A DNA stretch of 64,000 nt from Verrucomicrobiaceae bacterium (lineage in GTDB: Bacteria > Verrucomicrobiota > Verrucomicrobiia > Verrucomicrobiales > Verrucomicrobiaceae). The notes under the pieces are model-generated. The model did not search any database, was not told the origin of the DNA, and saw only the letters and a list, made by a program, of their open reading frames with translations. The stretch is taken from the NCBI GenBank assembly GCA_019694165.1, contig JAIBCL010000006.1, forward strand, positions 186,001-250,000, in the 5' to 3' direction. A program made the translations under genes and the position numbers. Shown here piece by piece: positions 11,684 to 20,068 of the stretch; the stretch's first letter is position 1; every line of letters starts with the position of its first letter.

Positions 11684-12394
11684 TCATGTACCGAATTCGA
11701 TGGCTCTTGCCTCCTGCTTTTGCTTCGCCGCATCACCGGTCGCTTTGCCGTTGGCTTTCTCAGCGGGCTTGATCGTCTCCTCGGGCTTCTTCTCCACAGC
11801 CGGTTTCTCTGCCGGTTTTTCGGCGGGCTTGTCCGGCGGACGCCGAAATCCCGGCGTGCCGGACGTGCCTGGCGTACCGCGACGGCCAGCGCCCATGCCT
11901 TTCTCGATGCGCTCGTTCAGCCGCGCCACTTCGCCCTCCTCCAGTTTGCCGTTGCCGTTTTGATCCAGTTTTTTCATCATCTCACCCGGTGCCCTGGCCA
12001 TCATCTTCTCCAGCTCGGGAATCTCGTCGGGGTCGATGCGGTGGTTGCCGTTCTTGTCCACGCGCTTGAGTCCCTCCGCGGCACGCGCCAAGCGTCCGGG
12101 CGCTCCTGGCCGGGTGGCCGGTGCCGTGGCGGCGGTGATCTCGCCCTGTTCGATCTCGCCATTGGCATTCTTGTCGAGCTTCTTCAATTCGGCGAAGGCC
12201 TTCTGCACGGCGGCCGCCTCGTCCGCGTCGATCTGATGATTCCCGTTCTTGTCGAAGGACTTCAGCAACTCGGACAGATCGGCAGCCGGAGGCAGTGCGG
12301 GCCGTCGGGCGGGTCCTTTGTTTTGCGGAGCCGCCTGCACCAATGCGGGCAGGCTGAGAATGGTGAGCAGGGTGGGAATCGACGCAGGTTTCAT
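11684..12394 (-). CDS. Secreted EF-hand protein
   Basis: The 236-residue protein starts with a signal peptide (MKPASIPTLLTILSLPALVQA). It then contains four canonical EF-hand loops: DKNGNHQIDADE, DKNANGEIEQGE, DKNGNHRIDPDE and DQNGNGKLEEGE, each with acidic residues at positions 1, 3 (Asn), 5 and 12. The last 60 residues are a low-complexity tail of Pro/Lys/Glu repeats (KPAEKPAEKPA). It should be a periplasmic or extracellular calcium-binding protein. It lies 45 bp upstream of the PSD1 cytochrome gene on the same strand and may be co-transcribed with it. The start at 12394 is supported by the signal peptide; a longer open frame upstream has no such support. Confidence 0.88.
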   Translation of the reverse strand: MKPASIPTLLTILSLPALVQAAPQNKGPARRPALPPAADLSELLKSFDKNGNHQIDADEAAAVQKAFAELKKLDKNANGEIEQGEITAATAPATRPGAPGRLARAAEGLKRVDKNGNHRIDPDEIPELEKMMARAPGEMMKKLDQNGNGKLEEGEVARLNERIEKGMGAGRRGTPGTSGTPGFRRPPDKPAEKPAEKPAVEKKPEETIKPAEKANGKATGDAAKQKQEARAIEFGT

Positions 12395-12591
12395 GGTGGT
12401 TGAGCAAACTCGGTTCACTTGAATTCTGTCACCCGCACCGGATTTGACACTGCGTGCAGGCAAGCGAAGCGAACGGGACCATCCTGCCAGCCGGACTTCG
12501 TCCGGAGAGGATGGCAGACAAGGCACTGCGACGGGACAACGATATCCGTCCGGGATCCACTGGGGCACCCGCACAGTTGGTGCCGCCCGGC

Positions 12592-12777
12592 CTAACGGCT
12601 CTGCGGCATCATGCCGCCGAAGCGCGAGGAGCCTTCCCATTTGGCGGGACGGTTCCAACCGAGATTGCTGTACTCGTCCGTCCCGGGCGGAGGCTGCGCC
12701 TGCTTCTTCTTCGGCTCGTCCGAAGTGCATGACGCCAGCGATGCGGCGATCAGGGCGATGAAGATGACACGATTCAT
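12592..12777 (-). CDS. Small predicted lipoprotein
   Basis: The 61-residue product starts MNRVIFIALIAASLASC, a lipoprotein signal with a lipobox at LASC, followed by a charged and proline-rich mature part (SDEPKKKQAQPPPG) of about 44 residues. It lies 64 bp downstream of the coiled-coil gene at 12842-13627 on the same strand and probably ends that transcript. The function is unknown. A longer in-frame extension to 13035 was not used because it runs antisense-like through the neighbouring gene and would destroy the signal peptide. Confidence 0.65.
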   Translation of the reverse strand: MNRVIFIALIAASLASCTSDEPKKKQAQPPPGTDEYSNLGWNRPAKWEGSSRFGGMMPQSR

Positions 12778-12841
12778 AATACAAAGCAAAAAAGCCCGCT
12801 GATACCGGCAGCACGGATGCGGGAAGGTTTTCCGCGCAGCA

Positions 12842-13627
12842 CTACTGGACGAGGTTCTCCAGGATAACGCGGTCACCTGGCAGCGGCACCATGCCGGGCA
12901 CGAGGGAGTCGGTGAGGATGTTGGCCACCGTGCGGTTGCCATCCACGGAGATGATGTTGAGCTTGCCCACGGTCTTCGTGCCGCGGGTGACGAGCAGCTT
13001 TGTCTCCTCGGTGATGCCGATGCCCTTGCCGGCATCTATCACGACGAAGCCCCAGTCGTTGTTTACAGCGACCACCCGGGCGGTGAGGCCGTTGCGGTCA
13101 AAGGCTTTCTTGCGGTCTTCGATCTTGCGCACGATGTCGTCCTTCTCCTTCTCGGCCGCGGCGATCTTGGTCTGCTCGGCCTCGACTTCTTTTTTCTTGG
13201 CTTCGGCGGCGGCGGTGAGTTCACCGATGCTCTGCTTCATCTTGTTGAGGTCCTCAGCCAGGGTCTCGGGCTTCACATCAGCCGGCAGCTTCGCGAGCTG
13301 GGCTTTGAGTTCCTCGAGCTTCTTGGTCTTCGCGTCTGTTTCCTCGGCTGTGCGCTTCGAGTCGCTGTCGATCTGGGAAATCTTCACCGTGTGTGCTTTC
13401 AAGCGCTCGGACTCGGCGTCGCTCTCGGTCTGCACGCCCTTGATGTCGCCCTTCAGTTTGGCGATGTCGGCCACCAACTGGTTCACGCCGCCGAGTTCAC
13501 TCTTGATGAGGCGGTGTGTTGAAGCTTTGGCCAGGCGCGTCTCAACGAAGGCACGATTGTTTTGGTAGGCGAAAAAGGATGCCACGGCCATCACGACCGC
13601 ACTGAGGATGAAGAGGACCTTTGTCAT
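12842..13627 (-). CDS. Membrane-anchored coiled-coil protein with C-terminal beta domain (copy 1)
   Basis: The 261-residue protein has one N-terminal membrane segment (VLFILSAVVMAVASFFAYQN), a long coiled coil (residues about 45-170, rich in AKLKGDIKG, KKLEELKAQLAK and AEKEKDD repeats) and a C-terminal domain (about 175-261) with WGFVVIDAGKGIGITEETKLLVTRG and a closing GDRVILENLV. This last domain resembles the FlgT C-terminal-like beta fold. The same architecture occurs in the next gene upstream, so the two are tandem paralogues. A scaffolding role at the cell envelope is plausible but not shown. It overlaps no gene and follows copy 2 by 55 bp. Confidence 0.8.
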   Translation of the reverse strand: MTKVLFILSAVVMAVASFFAYQNNRAFVETRLAKASTHRLIKSELGGVNQLVADIAKLKGDIKGVQTESDAESERLKAHTVKISQIDSDSKRTAEETDAKTKKLEELKAQLAKLPADVKPETLAEDLNKMKQSIGELTAAAEAKKKEVEAEQTKIAAAEKEKDDIVRKIEDRKKAFDRNGLTARVVAVNNDWGFVVIDAGKGIGITEETKLLVTRGTKTVGKLNIISVDGNRTVANILTDSLVPGMVPLPGDRVILENLVQ

Positions 13628-13682
13628 GGGATGTCAGTAGGAAAGCGTGGTGGAAAAACGAAGGAAGCGCGTCCGGCACTGA

Positions 13683-14780
13683 TTACTTTTTCTCGAAAGG
13701 ATCTGCGCCGCCTGCGGGCGGTGCGCCGGCACCCGGTTTGGCGGGAGCGCCGCCGAATGGGTCGGCGGTGGAGGGGTTTTCCTTCGTGCCTGCTCCACCT
13801 GCGGCAGGTGCCGGTGCTGCGGGCGCGGCACCAAAAGGATCACTCGCGGCGGGCGCGGCAGGAGCGGCTCCAGCCGGCATCGCACCGCCAGCGGCGAAAG
13901 GATCGCCCCCCATGGCAGCGGCAGGTGCAGGCGCGGCGGGCGTTTGCGGCGCAGCAGCTGCGCCGGCGGCCGGCGGAGGTGCCGGAGCAGTAGTCGTGGG
14001 TGCGGCTGCCACCGGGGCGGCCTTCACCAAATCACCCGCACGAAGGCGCTCGCCTTTAGCCACGCTGCCGGGGATCACATCAGCCACGGCGATCCGTTGC
14101 TCGACATTTCTCACCTTGAGCTTGGCGATCACATCCTTGCCGCGATGCACCTCGAGATCGGCATTGGCAAAGACACCGCCGGCGTTGCCCTTGTTGAGAA
14201 CGACAAATCCCCATTCGCCAAAGACCGATGCCAGGCTGGCGGTGAACTCCGGATCAACGATGCCTTTGCGGGCACGGGCTTCCTGATCACGGAACTTCGT
14301 GATGGCACCCTGAAGATTGGCGAGAGACTCCTTCTTCGCCGCCAGACGCTGTGTCTCGCTCGCCACTTCGCCGTCCTTGGACTCCTTTTCCTTCTTCAGG
14401 CGTTCCACGTCCGCCAGAAGCTTCTCGACGTTGCCGAGTTCATCGATCTTTTTCTGAATCGTGTCCACCTGCTGCGTCACCTGCGTCAGCGTGTTCTTCG
14501 CAAGTTGCAGCGCGGCGTCCTTTTCCTGCGACTCGGCGGCCGCCTTGGTCACCTTCTGCTTCGTGACCTCGAGTTCCTTTTTCAGGGTTTCGACCTGGGC
14601 TGTCGTTTTCTTCTGCGCCTCCTCACCCTGCTGCTTGCGGGCCAGCAGCGTCGCGTGGTCCTTTTCGGCGCGTTCCGCCAGCATCTTCTCCGATTTCAGC
14701 GCCTTGCTGTTGGTGATCGCAAAATACACCGATACCGCGAGCAGCGCGGCGGTGACTCCAGACAAAAGTTTCCAGACCAT
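13683..14780 (-). CDS. Membrane-anchored coiled-coil protein with C-terminal beta domain and Pro/Ala tail (copy 2)
   Basis: The 365-residue product begins MVWKLLSGVTAALLAVSVYFAI, a single membrane anchor. It is followed by a coiled coil to about residue 180, a beta domain (WGFVVLNKGNAGGVFANADLEVHRG, then VIAKLKVRNVE and RLRAGDLVKA) homologous in layout to the neighbour at 12842-13627, and about 110 residues of Pro/Ala/Gly-rich low complexity with repeated DPFGAAPAAP-type units. Start 14780 was chosen because it begins directly with the membrane segment; the frame continues upstream without support. The two genes and the small lipoprotein gene probably form one transcript. Confidence 0.78.
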   Translation of the reverse strand: MVWKLLSGVTAALLAVSVYFAITNSKALKSEKMLAERAEKDHATLLARKQQGEEAQKKTTAQVETLKKELEVTKQKVTKAAAESQEKDAALQLAKNTLTQVTQQVDTIQKKIDELGNVEKLLADVERLKKEKESKDGEVASETQRLAAKKESLANLQGAITKFRDQEARARKGIVDPEFTASLASVFGEWGFVVLNKGNAGGVFANADLEVHRGKDVIAKLKVRNVEQRIAVADVIPGSVAKGERLRAGDLVKAAPVAAAPTTTAPAPPPAAGAAAAPQTPAAPAPAAAMGGDPFAAGGAMPAGAAPAAPAASDPFGAAPAAPAPAAGGAGTKENPSTADPFGGAPAKPGAGAPPAGGADPFEKK

Positions 14781-15204
14781 AATTCGTTTTTTTTCGAGAG
14801 AATTTGATGAGCTTTCAAGTTCTACCGGATTCACTCCGCCTCGACAACACAAAAGTTTCTTTCGCGGCGAGGTTTTCGATGCTGCTTTTGAGCAGGGAGG
14901 TTTTTTCGGAGTGTTTTTCACCTTGCGTCCATTTCGTGACGACGCATTGATGCGGATAATCCTGATGAAGATGTCGCCCCCCAAGATCATCTTTGAAGTC
15001 ACGTCATTGATGTCGCAGAATGGCCTGCGCCATTTGCGGCGCTGCGTGTGCGGTGCAGCGGTGATGGGAACGTGCCTTTCGTTCGGCGTGGAGATCCCGG
15101 TTTGCACCTCCGCTGGAGCGAGATGGTCGCCTTCGATTGGTCAATCCCTGCCTTTGCCCTTTGCCTTCGCAAGAGGACGCAACGAGGGACATCCCCGCCC
15201 GTCC
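14781..15204. other. Intergenic region between divergent genes, no gene recognised
   Basis: This 424-bp stretch separates the minus-strand coiled-coil operon from a plus-strand small ORF. Several overlapping open frames exist but none shows recognisable domains, a signal peptide or a good start. It should contain the promoter of the coiled-coil operon; a T-rich tract lies just upstream of that start (about 14785-14795). I see no convincing repeat or hairpin. Confidence 0.5.
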
Positions 15205-15405
15205 ATGTTGCGAAAATCTGAAGAGATGGCTGCGGAGGCACCGGCTCCGGCATCAGATGCGATCGACCACGCACGGGCCGCCGAGATAGCCGGACGCCGG
15301 TGGGATGATGACCGAAGCTTGAAGAAATTCATGGAAGTCGTCGTGCTGCCTCTGGCGATCTGCCTCGCCTTGGTGATGGTTTTGCGGAGAGGCGTGTTCA
15401 AGTGA
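15205..15405 (+). CDS. Hypothetical 66-residue protein with C-terminal membrane segment
   Basis: The candidate product is short. Its N-terminal half is acidic/alanine-rich (EEMAAEAPAPASDAIDHARA), and its C-terminal half reads SLKKFMEVVVLPLAICLALVM followed by RRG, a good tail-anchor-like membrane helix. It lies 57 bp upstream of the start of the aguB-like gene on the same strand. An alternative start at 15226 would remove seven residues. I do not recognise the family. Confidence is limited because other frames are also open here. Confidence 0.42.
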   Translation: MLRKSEEMAAEAPAPASDAIDHARAAEIAGRRWDDDRSLKKFMEVVVLPLAICLALVMVLRRGVFK

Positions 15406-15462
15406 CGAGTCCGGTGCTTTGAAAAACCTTGCCCGTCGATGGTTCGCCGTTACCCGTCGTGC

Positions 15463-16329
15463 ATGGCTAGCATCACCCTCGGTCTCATCCAAAGCCTCGG
15501 CTACTCCACGAAGGAGAAAAGCCTCGCGCGTCATCTCGAACTCATCCGCGAAGCGGCGCGGAGGGGGGCGCAAATCGTGTGCCTGCAGGAGCTGTTTCTC
15601 ACGCCGTATTTTTGCAAGACGGAGGACACGCGCCTCTTCGACCTCGCCGAGGCGGTGCCGGGAAAAACGACGGACACACTGGCGAAGCTGGCGAAGAAGC
15701 TCGGCGTCGTGATCATTGCGTCGCTCTTTGAGAAGCGCGCGCCCGGCCTGTATCACAACACCACCGCCGTCATCGACGCGGACGGAAAGTACCTTGGCAA
15801 GTACCGCAAGATGCACATTCCCGAGGACCCGGGTTTCAACGAAAAATTCTACTTCACGCCCGGCGACCTCGGCTACCGCGTGTGGGATACGAAGTTCGGG
15901 AAAATCGGCGTGCTCATCTGCTGGGACCAGTGGTATCCGGAGGCCGCGCGGCTCGCGGCGCTGGGCGGAGCGGAGATTTTGTTCTACCCGACGGCCATCG
16001 GCTGGCTCAAATCCGAGAAGAAACAGCTTGGCAGGGCACAGCATTGCGCGTGGGAGACCGTGCAACGCGGCCACGCCGTGGCGAACGGGTGCTACGTCGC
16101 CGCAGTAAATCGTGCCGGCATCGAGGACGACACTGAATTCTGGGGCCAGACGTTCGTGGCGAATCCGTATGGCGAGATCACGGCCAAAGCGTCCGTGGAC
16201 AAGGAGGAAGTGCTCATTGCCGAATGTGATCTTGGGCTGGTCGAAGATTTTCGCCGCATCTGGCCGTTTTTCCGTGATCGACGGATTGACACATACGGTG
16301 AACTCGCCAAACGCTACCGCGATGAGTAA
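15463..16329 (+). CDS. aguB: N-carbamoylputrescine amidase (nitrilase superfamily)
   Basis: The 288-residue protein shows the nitrilase-superfamily triad: Glu in CLQELFL, Lys in YRKMHIPED and Cys in LICWDQWYPE. Length and motifs match N-carbamoylputrescine amidase, which hydrolyses N-carbamoylputrescine to putrescine, CO2 and ammonia in the agmatine route. The start at 15463 (MASITLGLIQS) is preferred over an ATG eight codons upstream because the family starts at this strand. The last eight bases overlap the start of the agmatine deiminase gene, which supplies the substrate, supporting the call. It is expected to be cytoplasmic. Confidence 0.92.
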   Translation: MASITLGLIQSLGYSTKEKSLARHLELIREAARRGAQIVCLQELFLTPYFCKTEDTRLFDLAEAVPGKTTDTLAKLAKKLGVVIIASLFEKRAPGLYHNTTAVIDADGKYLGKYRKMHIPEDPGFNEKFYFTPGDLGYRVWDTKFGKIGVLICWDQWYPEAARLAALGGAEILFYPTAIGWLKSEKKQLGRAQHCAWETVQRGHAVANGCYVAAVNRAGIEDDTEFWGQTFVANPYGEITAKASVDKEEVLIAECDLGLVEDFRRIWPFFRDRRIDTYGELAKRYRDE

Positions 16330-17365
16330 AGGCTACCCCCAAAACTACCGCCTTCCTGCCGAATTCGAGCCGCAGGACGCGATCTGGCTTTCCTGGCCCA
16401 CGAACAAGGAATCGTGCCCGAAAACCTACTCGAAGCTCCAGGACAAGTTCGGCGAGATCGCCGCGAACATCTCGCGCTACGAACGCGTGCGCATCAATGC
16501 CCCGGCGCTCGCCCACATGAACATCCGCCTGTCGATCGCGGACAATGAAGGCGACCTCAGCCAGGTGGACATCTACGAGAACGCCACCAACGATGTGTGG
16601 TGCCGCGACCACGGGCCGATCTTCATCAAGCACAAGGACAGCGGCAAGGTGGCCGTCACCGACTGGGAATTCAACGCTTGGGGCGGCAAGTTCCCGCCTT
16701 TCGACCTCGACAACGGCATACCTGCCAAGGCGGCGGAGATTTTGAAAATGGACCGCTTCACCTCGAAGATGGTCCTCGAAGGCGGCGCGATCGAGAGCAA
16801 CGGCAACGGCGTGCTTGTCACCACCGAAGCCGTGCTGCTGAACAAGAATCGCAACCCCGGCATGTCGAAGGCCGACGTGGAAAAGGAACTCAAGGCCATG
16901 CTCGGCGTCGAGACCGTGTTCTGGCTCAAGAACGGCATTGAGGGCGATGACACCGACGGCCACATCGACGACATGGTGCGCTTCGTCCGCGAAGACGCTG
17001 TGATCTGCATGATCGAGACCAAGGAGACCGATCCGAACTTCAAAGCGCTCAAGGAAAACCGCGAGCGCCTTAGCGACCTGCGCACGAGGAGCGGCGAACG
17101 CGTCGAAGTCATCGAGATCGAAATGCCCCAGGCCATCGAAGTGAAGGACTGGCGCCTCAGCCGCCTGCCCGCCAGCTACGCAAACTTCCTCATCCTGAAC
17201 AACGCCGTCCTCGTGCCGGCGTTCGGTCACAAGAAGAAGGACCCCGCCGCCGAGGACAAGATCGCCGAGTGTTTCCCCGGCCGCGAGATCATCTCCGTGG
17301 CCTGCAAGGACCTCGTGATGGAAGGCGGCGCGCTGCACTGCATCGCGATGCACCAGCCGAAGTAA
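16322..17365 (+). CDS. aguA: Agmatine deiminase
   Basis: The 347-residue protein belongs to the peptidyl-arginine deiminase-like (PPC) family. Visible motifs are IWLSWPTNKES, the metal-free guanidino site segment WCRDHGPIF, LEGGAIESNGNG, DDTDGHIDDMVRFV and the C-terminal catalytic-cysteine segment MEGGALHCI. It converts agmatine to N-carbamoylputrescine and ammonia, which the overlapping aguB product then cleaves, so the pair makes putrescine without ornithine decarboxylase. Start 16322 (ATGAGTAAAGGC) overlaps the aguB stop by eight bases; the open frame upstream to 16112 is shadow sequence. Confidence 0.94.
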   Translation: MSKGYPQNYRLPAEFEPQDAIWLSWPTNKESCPKTYSKLQDKFGEIAANISRYERVRINAPALAHMNIRLSIADNEGDLSQVDIYENATNDVWCRDHGPIFIKHKDSGKVAVTDWEFNAWGGKFPPFDLDNGIPAKAAEILKMDRFTSKMVLEGGAIESNGNGVLVTTEAVLLNKNRNPGMSKADVEKELKAMLGVETVFWLKNGIEGDDTDGHIDDMVRFVREDAVICMIETKETDPNFKALKENRERLSDLRTRSGERVEVIEIEMPQAIEVKDWRLSRLPASYANFLILNNAVLVPAFGHKKKDPAAEDKIAECFPGREIISVACKDLVMEGGALHCIAMHQPK

Positions 17366-17397
17366 GGTGAGCGGCGCACGCGCTCCTCGCCGTAGGT

Positions 17398-19878
17398 TCA
17401 CGGCTTCTTCACCACATTTCCCCTCAGCCACGCGATCAGATCGGCGCACTCCTGCGGATTCACGACGGCTTCTAGGCCGGTGAGCATCAGCGATGTGCTT
17501 AGCGTCTTCATTTCCTTAATGCCGCTGCGCAGAACGACTTGCTCGACACCACCGGGCATGCGGAGAGTGACGTTGCCGGGCGTTTCGGTGACGAGCAGGC
17601 CGGCGACGAGCGAGCCATCCTTCTTCGTGATCTGAGTGGCCGCGTTGCGGACTTCGACGGCGCGATTGGGATCGAAGATGGCTTCGATGAGCTGCTCGTC
17701 AGGCTTGGAAATGACGGTGCCGAGATCGGGGCCGACTTCGACGCCGAGATCGCGGACTTTGTGACAGGCGATGCACGCTTTCTGAAACACGGCCTGCCCA
17801 CGCGAGGCATCAGCTTTGAGCTTCGCGATTTCGGAGACGTAGCGAGCGACGACTTTTTGCCGATCAGGATTGTTGTTCGTGATCACTGGCAGCTTCGCGA
17901 TGGGTTTGTTGCTCGGCTGCTTCATCTGTGACTTCAAAAACGCCGACTCATCGGCTGGAAGGATATTGGGAGCCGTCGAACCGGTTGCGAGCAGAGCGCC
18001 GGCTCGCACATGTGGCTGAAGCTGGCGCAGCATGGCGACAGTTTCGTCCGTCGAGAAACCACCGAGCGCCTGCGCGGTGAAGATGGCTTGGATGCGAGTA
18101 GCGACCGATGCATCGGCCGACTTCGCGAGCTTTAGAAGTGATGACACGCTTTCTTTTACACCATGCTCGATGAGCAAACGCTGAGCTGTGTCGCGAAGCC
18201 ACCCATTTGATGATGCGAGAGCGGCGACAGGCTCCGCAGCCGCCTTTGTCACGAGACTGCGAATGCTCTTTGTCGCTTTTGCTTTTGGCGCGATGCGATA
18301 GATGCGGCCTTTGTCTTCGCCAGCGCGGAGTTCGAGACCTTTGGCGATCTCGCTCGGAATCCACTCGGGGTGCTCGAGCACGAGGCGATACATGTCCACA
18401 ACGTAGAGCGCGCCGTCGGGTCCCATGCGCGCCATGGTGGGGCGGAACCAGTTGTCCTCGCTCGCGATGAACTCGCTGCGCACATCATCTTTGTGACGAT
18501 GACTCGTGATCGGCGTGTGCGAGTAATCGAGCACTTCGCGGTGCACGAGATTGTTCGCGGGCTCGCAGATGAAGAGCACGTCCTTGACTTCGTCGCCGAA
18601 GAGCGTGTCGCGATACGGAATGGGCGCGCAGCCGGAGGTGAGCGTATTCGTCGCAGCGGCCCAATTGAAACGACGCACAGGCGGACTGACGGGGAAGACT
18701 TCCTTCTCGCCATTGAGCGTCTCGCGCATCGTCTTCACGACAACATCGGGATGCTGCTCGAGATAACGCAGCGGCAGCCAGTAGTGCCAGCCGAGGATGC
18801 TGTTGTTGTTGCCGAACCAATTGCCGTAGTCGTCGCGCCACTTGCCGTATTGCGAGCGGCCGGCCTCGAGCGCGAACTCGCCCGTGCGCGGATCAAAGCG
18901 GAAGTCGTTCGTGGCCATCGACACGTTCTTGCCCGTCTTCGCGGCCGTGATGCTGCCGCCGCTGTCGCCATTCGCGCCGTAGAACCAGCCATCGAGTCCC
19001 CACGCGAAGCCGTTCACGAGGTGCTGCGGATTTCCCGCCGTGAAGCCGCTGAACCACGCTTCGCGCTTGTCGCACTTGCCATCGCCGTCGGTGTCTTCGG
19101 CATAAAAGACATCCGGAATGCTGGCGACGAAGACTCCATTCTTCCACGGCGCGAGACTCGTCGGATGCGTGAGGCCGTCGAGAAAGAGCGTGGCCTTGTC
19201 ATAGATGCCATCGTCGTTGGTGTCTTCGAGGATCTTGATGCGGCCCGTCTGCAGATCACTCACCTTGCCCTGGCCGGTTTCACCATTGGTCGTCTTCTCG
19301 CCGGGCGCAAAAGGATAATCGCCCATCTCCACGACCCACATGAGGCCCTTCGTGTCCCAATCGACAAACACGGGGTCGTTCACCAACGGCTCGCTGGCGA
19401 CGAGCTTCGCTTCAAAGCCGGGCTTCACATGAAGCGCGGCGAGTGATTCCTGTGGTGACCTCGGCGCGGGGCCGGGAACTTTGAGCAGCTCGGCAAAGGG
19501 AATCGATTTGCCGCCACCGACGATCATCACGTTGTCTTTGAAAGTGACGCTGTCGCTGATGATCGGCAGCGAATTGCCGTCACCCGCCTTGCCTTCGCGC
19601 AGGACTTGCGTCCAGCCTTCGAACCACTGGAGGTTCTTCTTCTCGCGTTCCTTCGAGACAAAAAGATAGACGCCATACTCACGGGCATTCGAGACGATGA
19701 GGTCGTCGTAGCCGTCGCCGTTGAGATCGACGAACTTCATGCCGCCGCCTTGAGCGCGATCGGGCAGCGCTGTGGCGGTGGTCTTGCCGTTGGCGGGGTG
19801 CAGATGGGTTTCCTGGGCCGCCGCGACGGAGGCGATGCAGACCGTGAGACAGAGCGAAAGCAGAGCATGTTGTGGCAT
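17398..19878 (-). CDS. PVC-type heme-binding CxxCH protein with membrane-bound dehydrogenase domain
   Basis: The 826-residue protein has a signal peptide (MPQHALLSLCLTVCIASVAAA), an N-terminal FG-GAP/VCBS-like segment (FVDLNGDGYDDLIVSN), and a large six-bladed propeller region of the Pirellula/Verrucomicrobium membrane-bound dehydrogenase type (MWVVEMGDYPF, LEDTNDDGIYDKATLF, GANGDSGG, YVVDMYRLVLEHPEWIP). A HEAT-like stretch follows. A single c-type heme motif CIACHK lies near residue 693 within the C-terminal Planctomycete-type heme-binding domain. It should act in the periplasm in sugar or polysaccharide oxidation, substrate unknown. It converges with aguA. Confidence 0.9.
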   Translation of the reverse strand: MPQHALLSLCLTVCIASVAAAQETHLHPANGKTTATALPDRAQGGGMKFVDLNGDGYDDLIVSNAREYGVYLFVSKEREKKNLQWFEGWTQVLREGKAGDGNSLPIISDSVTFKDNVMIVGGGKSIPFAELLKVPGPAPRSPQESLAALHVKPGFEAKLVASEPLVNDPVFVDWDTKGLMWVVEMGDYPFAPGEKTTNGETGQGKVSDLQTGRIKILEDTNDDGIYDKATLFLDGLTHPTSLAPWKNGVFVASIPDVFYAEDTDGDGKCDKREAWFSGFTAGNPQHLVNGFAWGLDGWFYGANGDSGGSITAAKTGKNVSMATNDFRFDPRTGEFALEAGRSQYGKWRDDYGNWFGNNNSILGWHYWLPLRYLEQHPDVVVKTMRETLNGEKEVFPVSPPVRRFNWAAATNTLTSGCAPIPYRDTLFGDEVKDVLFICEPANNLVHREVLDYSHTPITSHRHKDDVRSEFIASEDNWFRPTMARMGPDGALYVVDMYRLVLEHPEWIPSEIAKGLELRAGEDKGRIYRIAPKAKATKSIRSLVTKAAAEPVAALASSNGWLRDTAQRLLIEHGVKESVSSLLKLAKSADASVATRIQAIFTAQALGGFSTDETVAMLRQLQPHVRAGALLATGSTAPNILPADESAFLKSQMKQPSNKPIAKLPVITNNNPDRQKVVARYVSEIAKLKADASRGQAVFQKACIACHKVRDLGVEVGPDLGTVISKPDEQLIEAIFDPNRAVEVRNAATQITKKDGSLVAGLLVTETPGNVTLRMPGGVEQVVLRSGIKEMKTLSTSLMLTGLEAVVNPQECADLIAWLRGNVVKKP

Positions 19879-20068
19879 GGCAGTGAAACGTCACACACCT
19901 CCCATGTCTCGCCGCGCACGGATGCCGGGGGGGTTGATAGTTGCTGGCGGATGGTCGATAGAAGCACGGCTCGGAAAAGCCTGTTGCGGTCGATGTCGAG
20001 CAGCATGACGAGGCCGTTCACAGGCTCTTCATTCCACGATCCATCATCAAATCACTGCTTTCCGCCTC

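Noticed and set aside
14461-15405. Long plus-strand frame before the small membrane-protein ORF
   Set aside because: Most of it is antisense to the coiled-coil gene. Only the last 66 codons, outside that gene, look plausible.
16214-17449. 411-residue minus-strand ORF opposite aguA
   Set aside because: AguA has all its catalytic motifs; the opposite frame is His/Val/Ala-rich shadow sequence.
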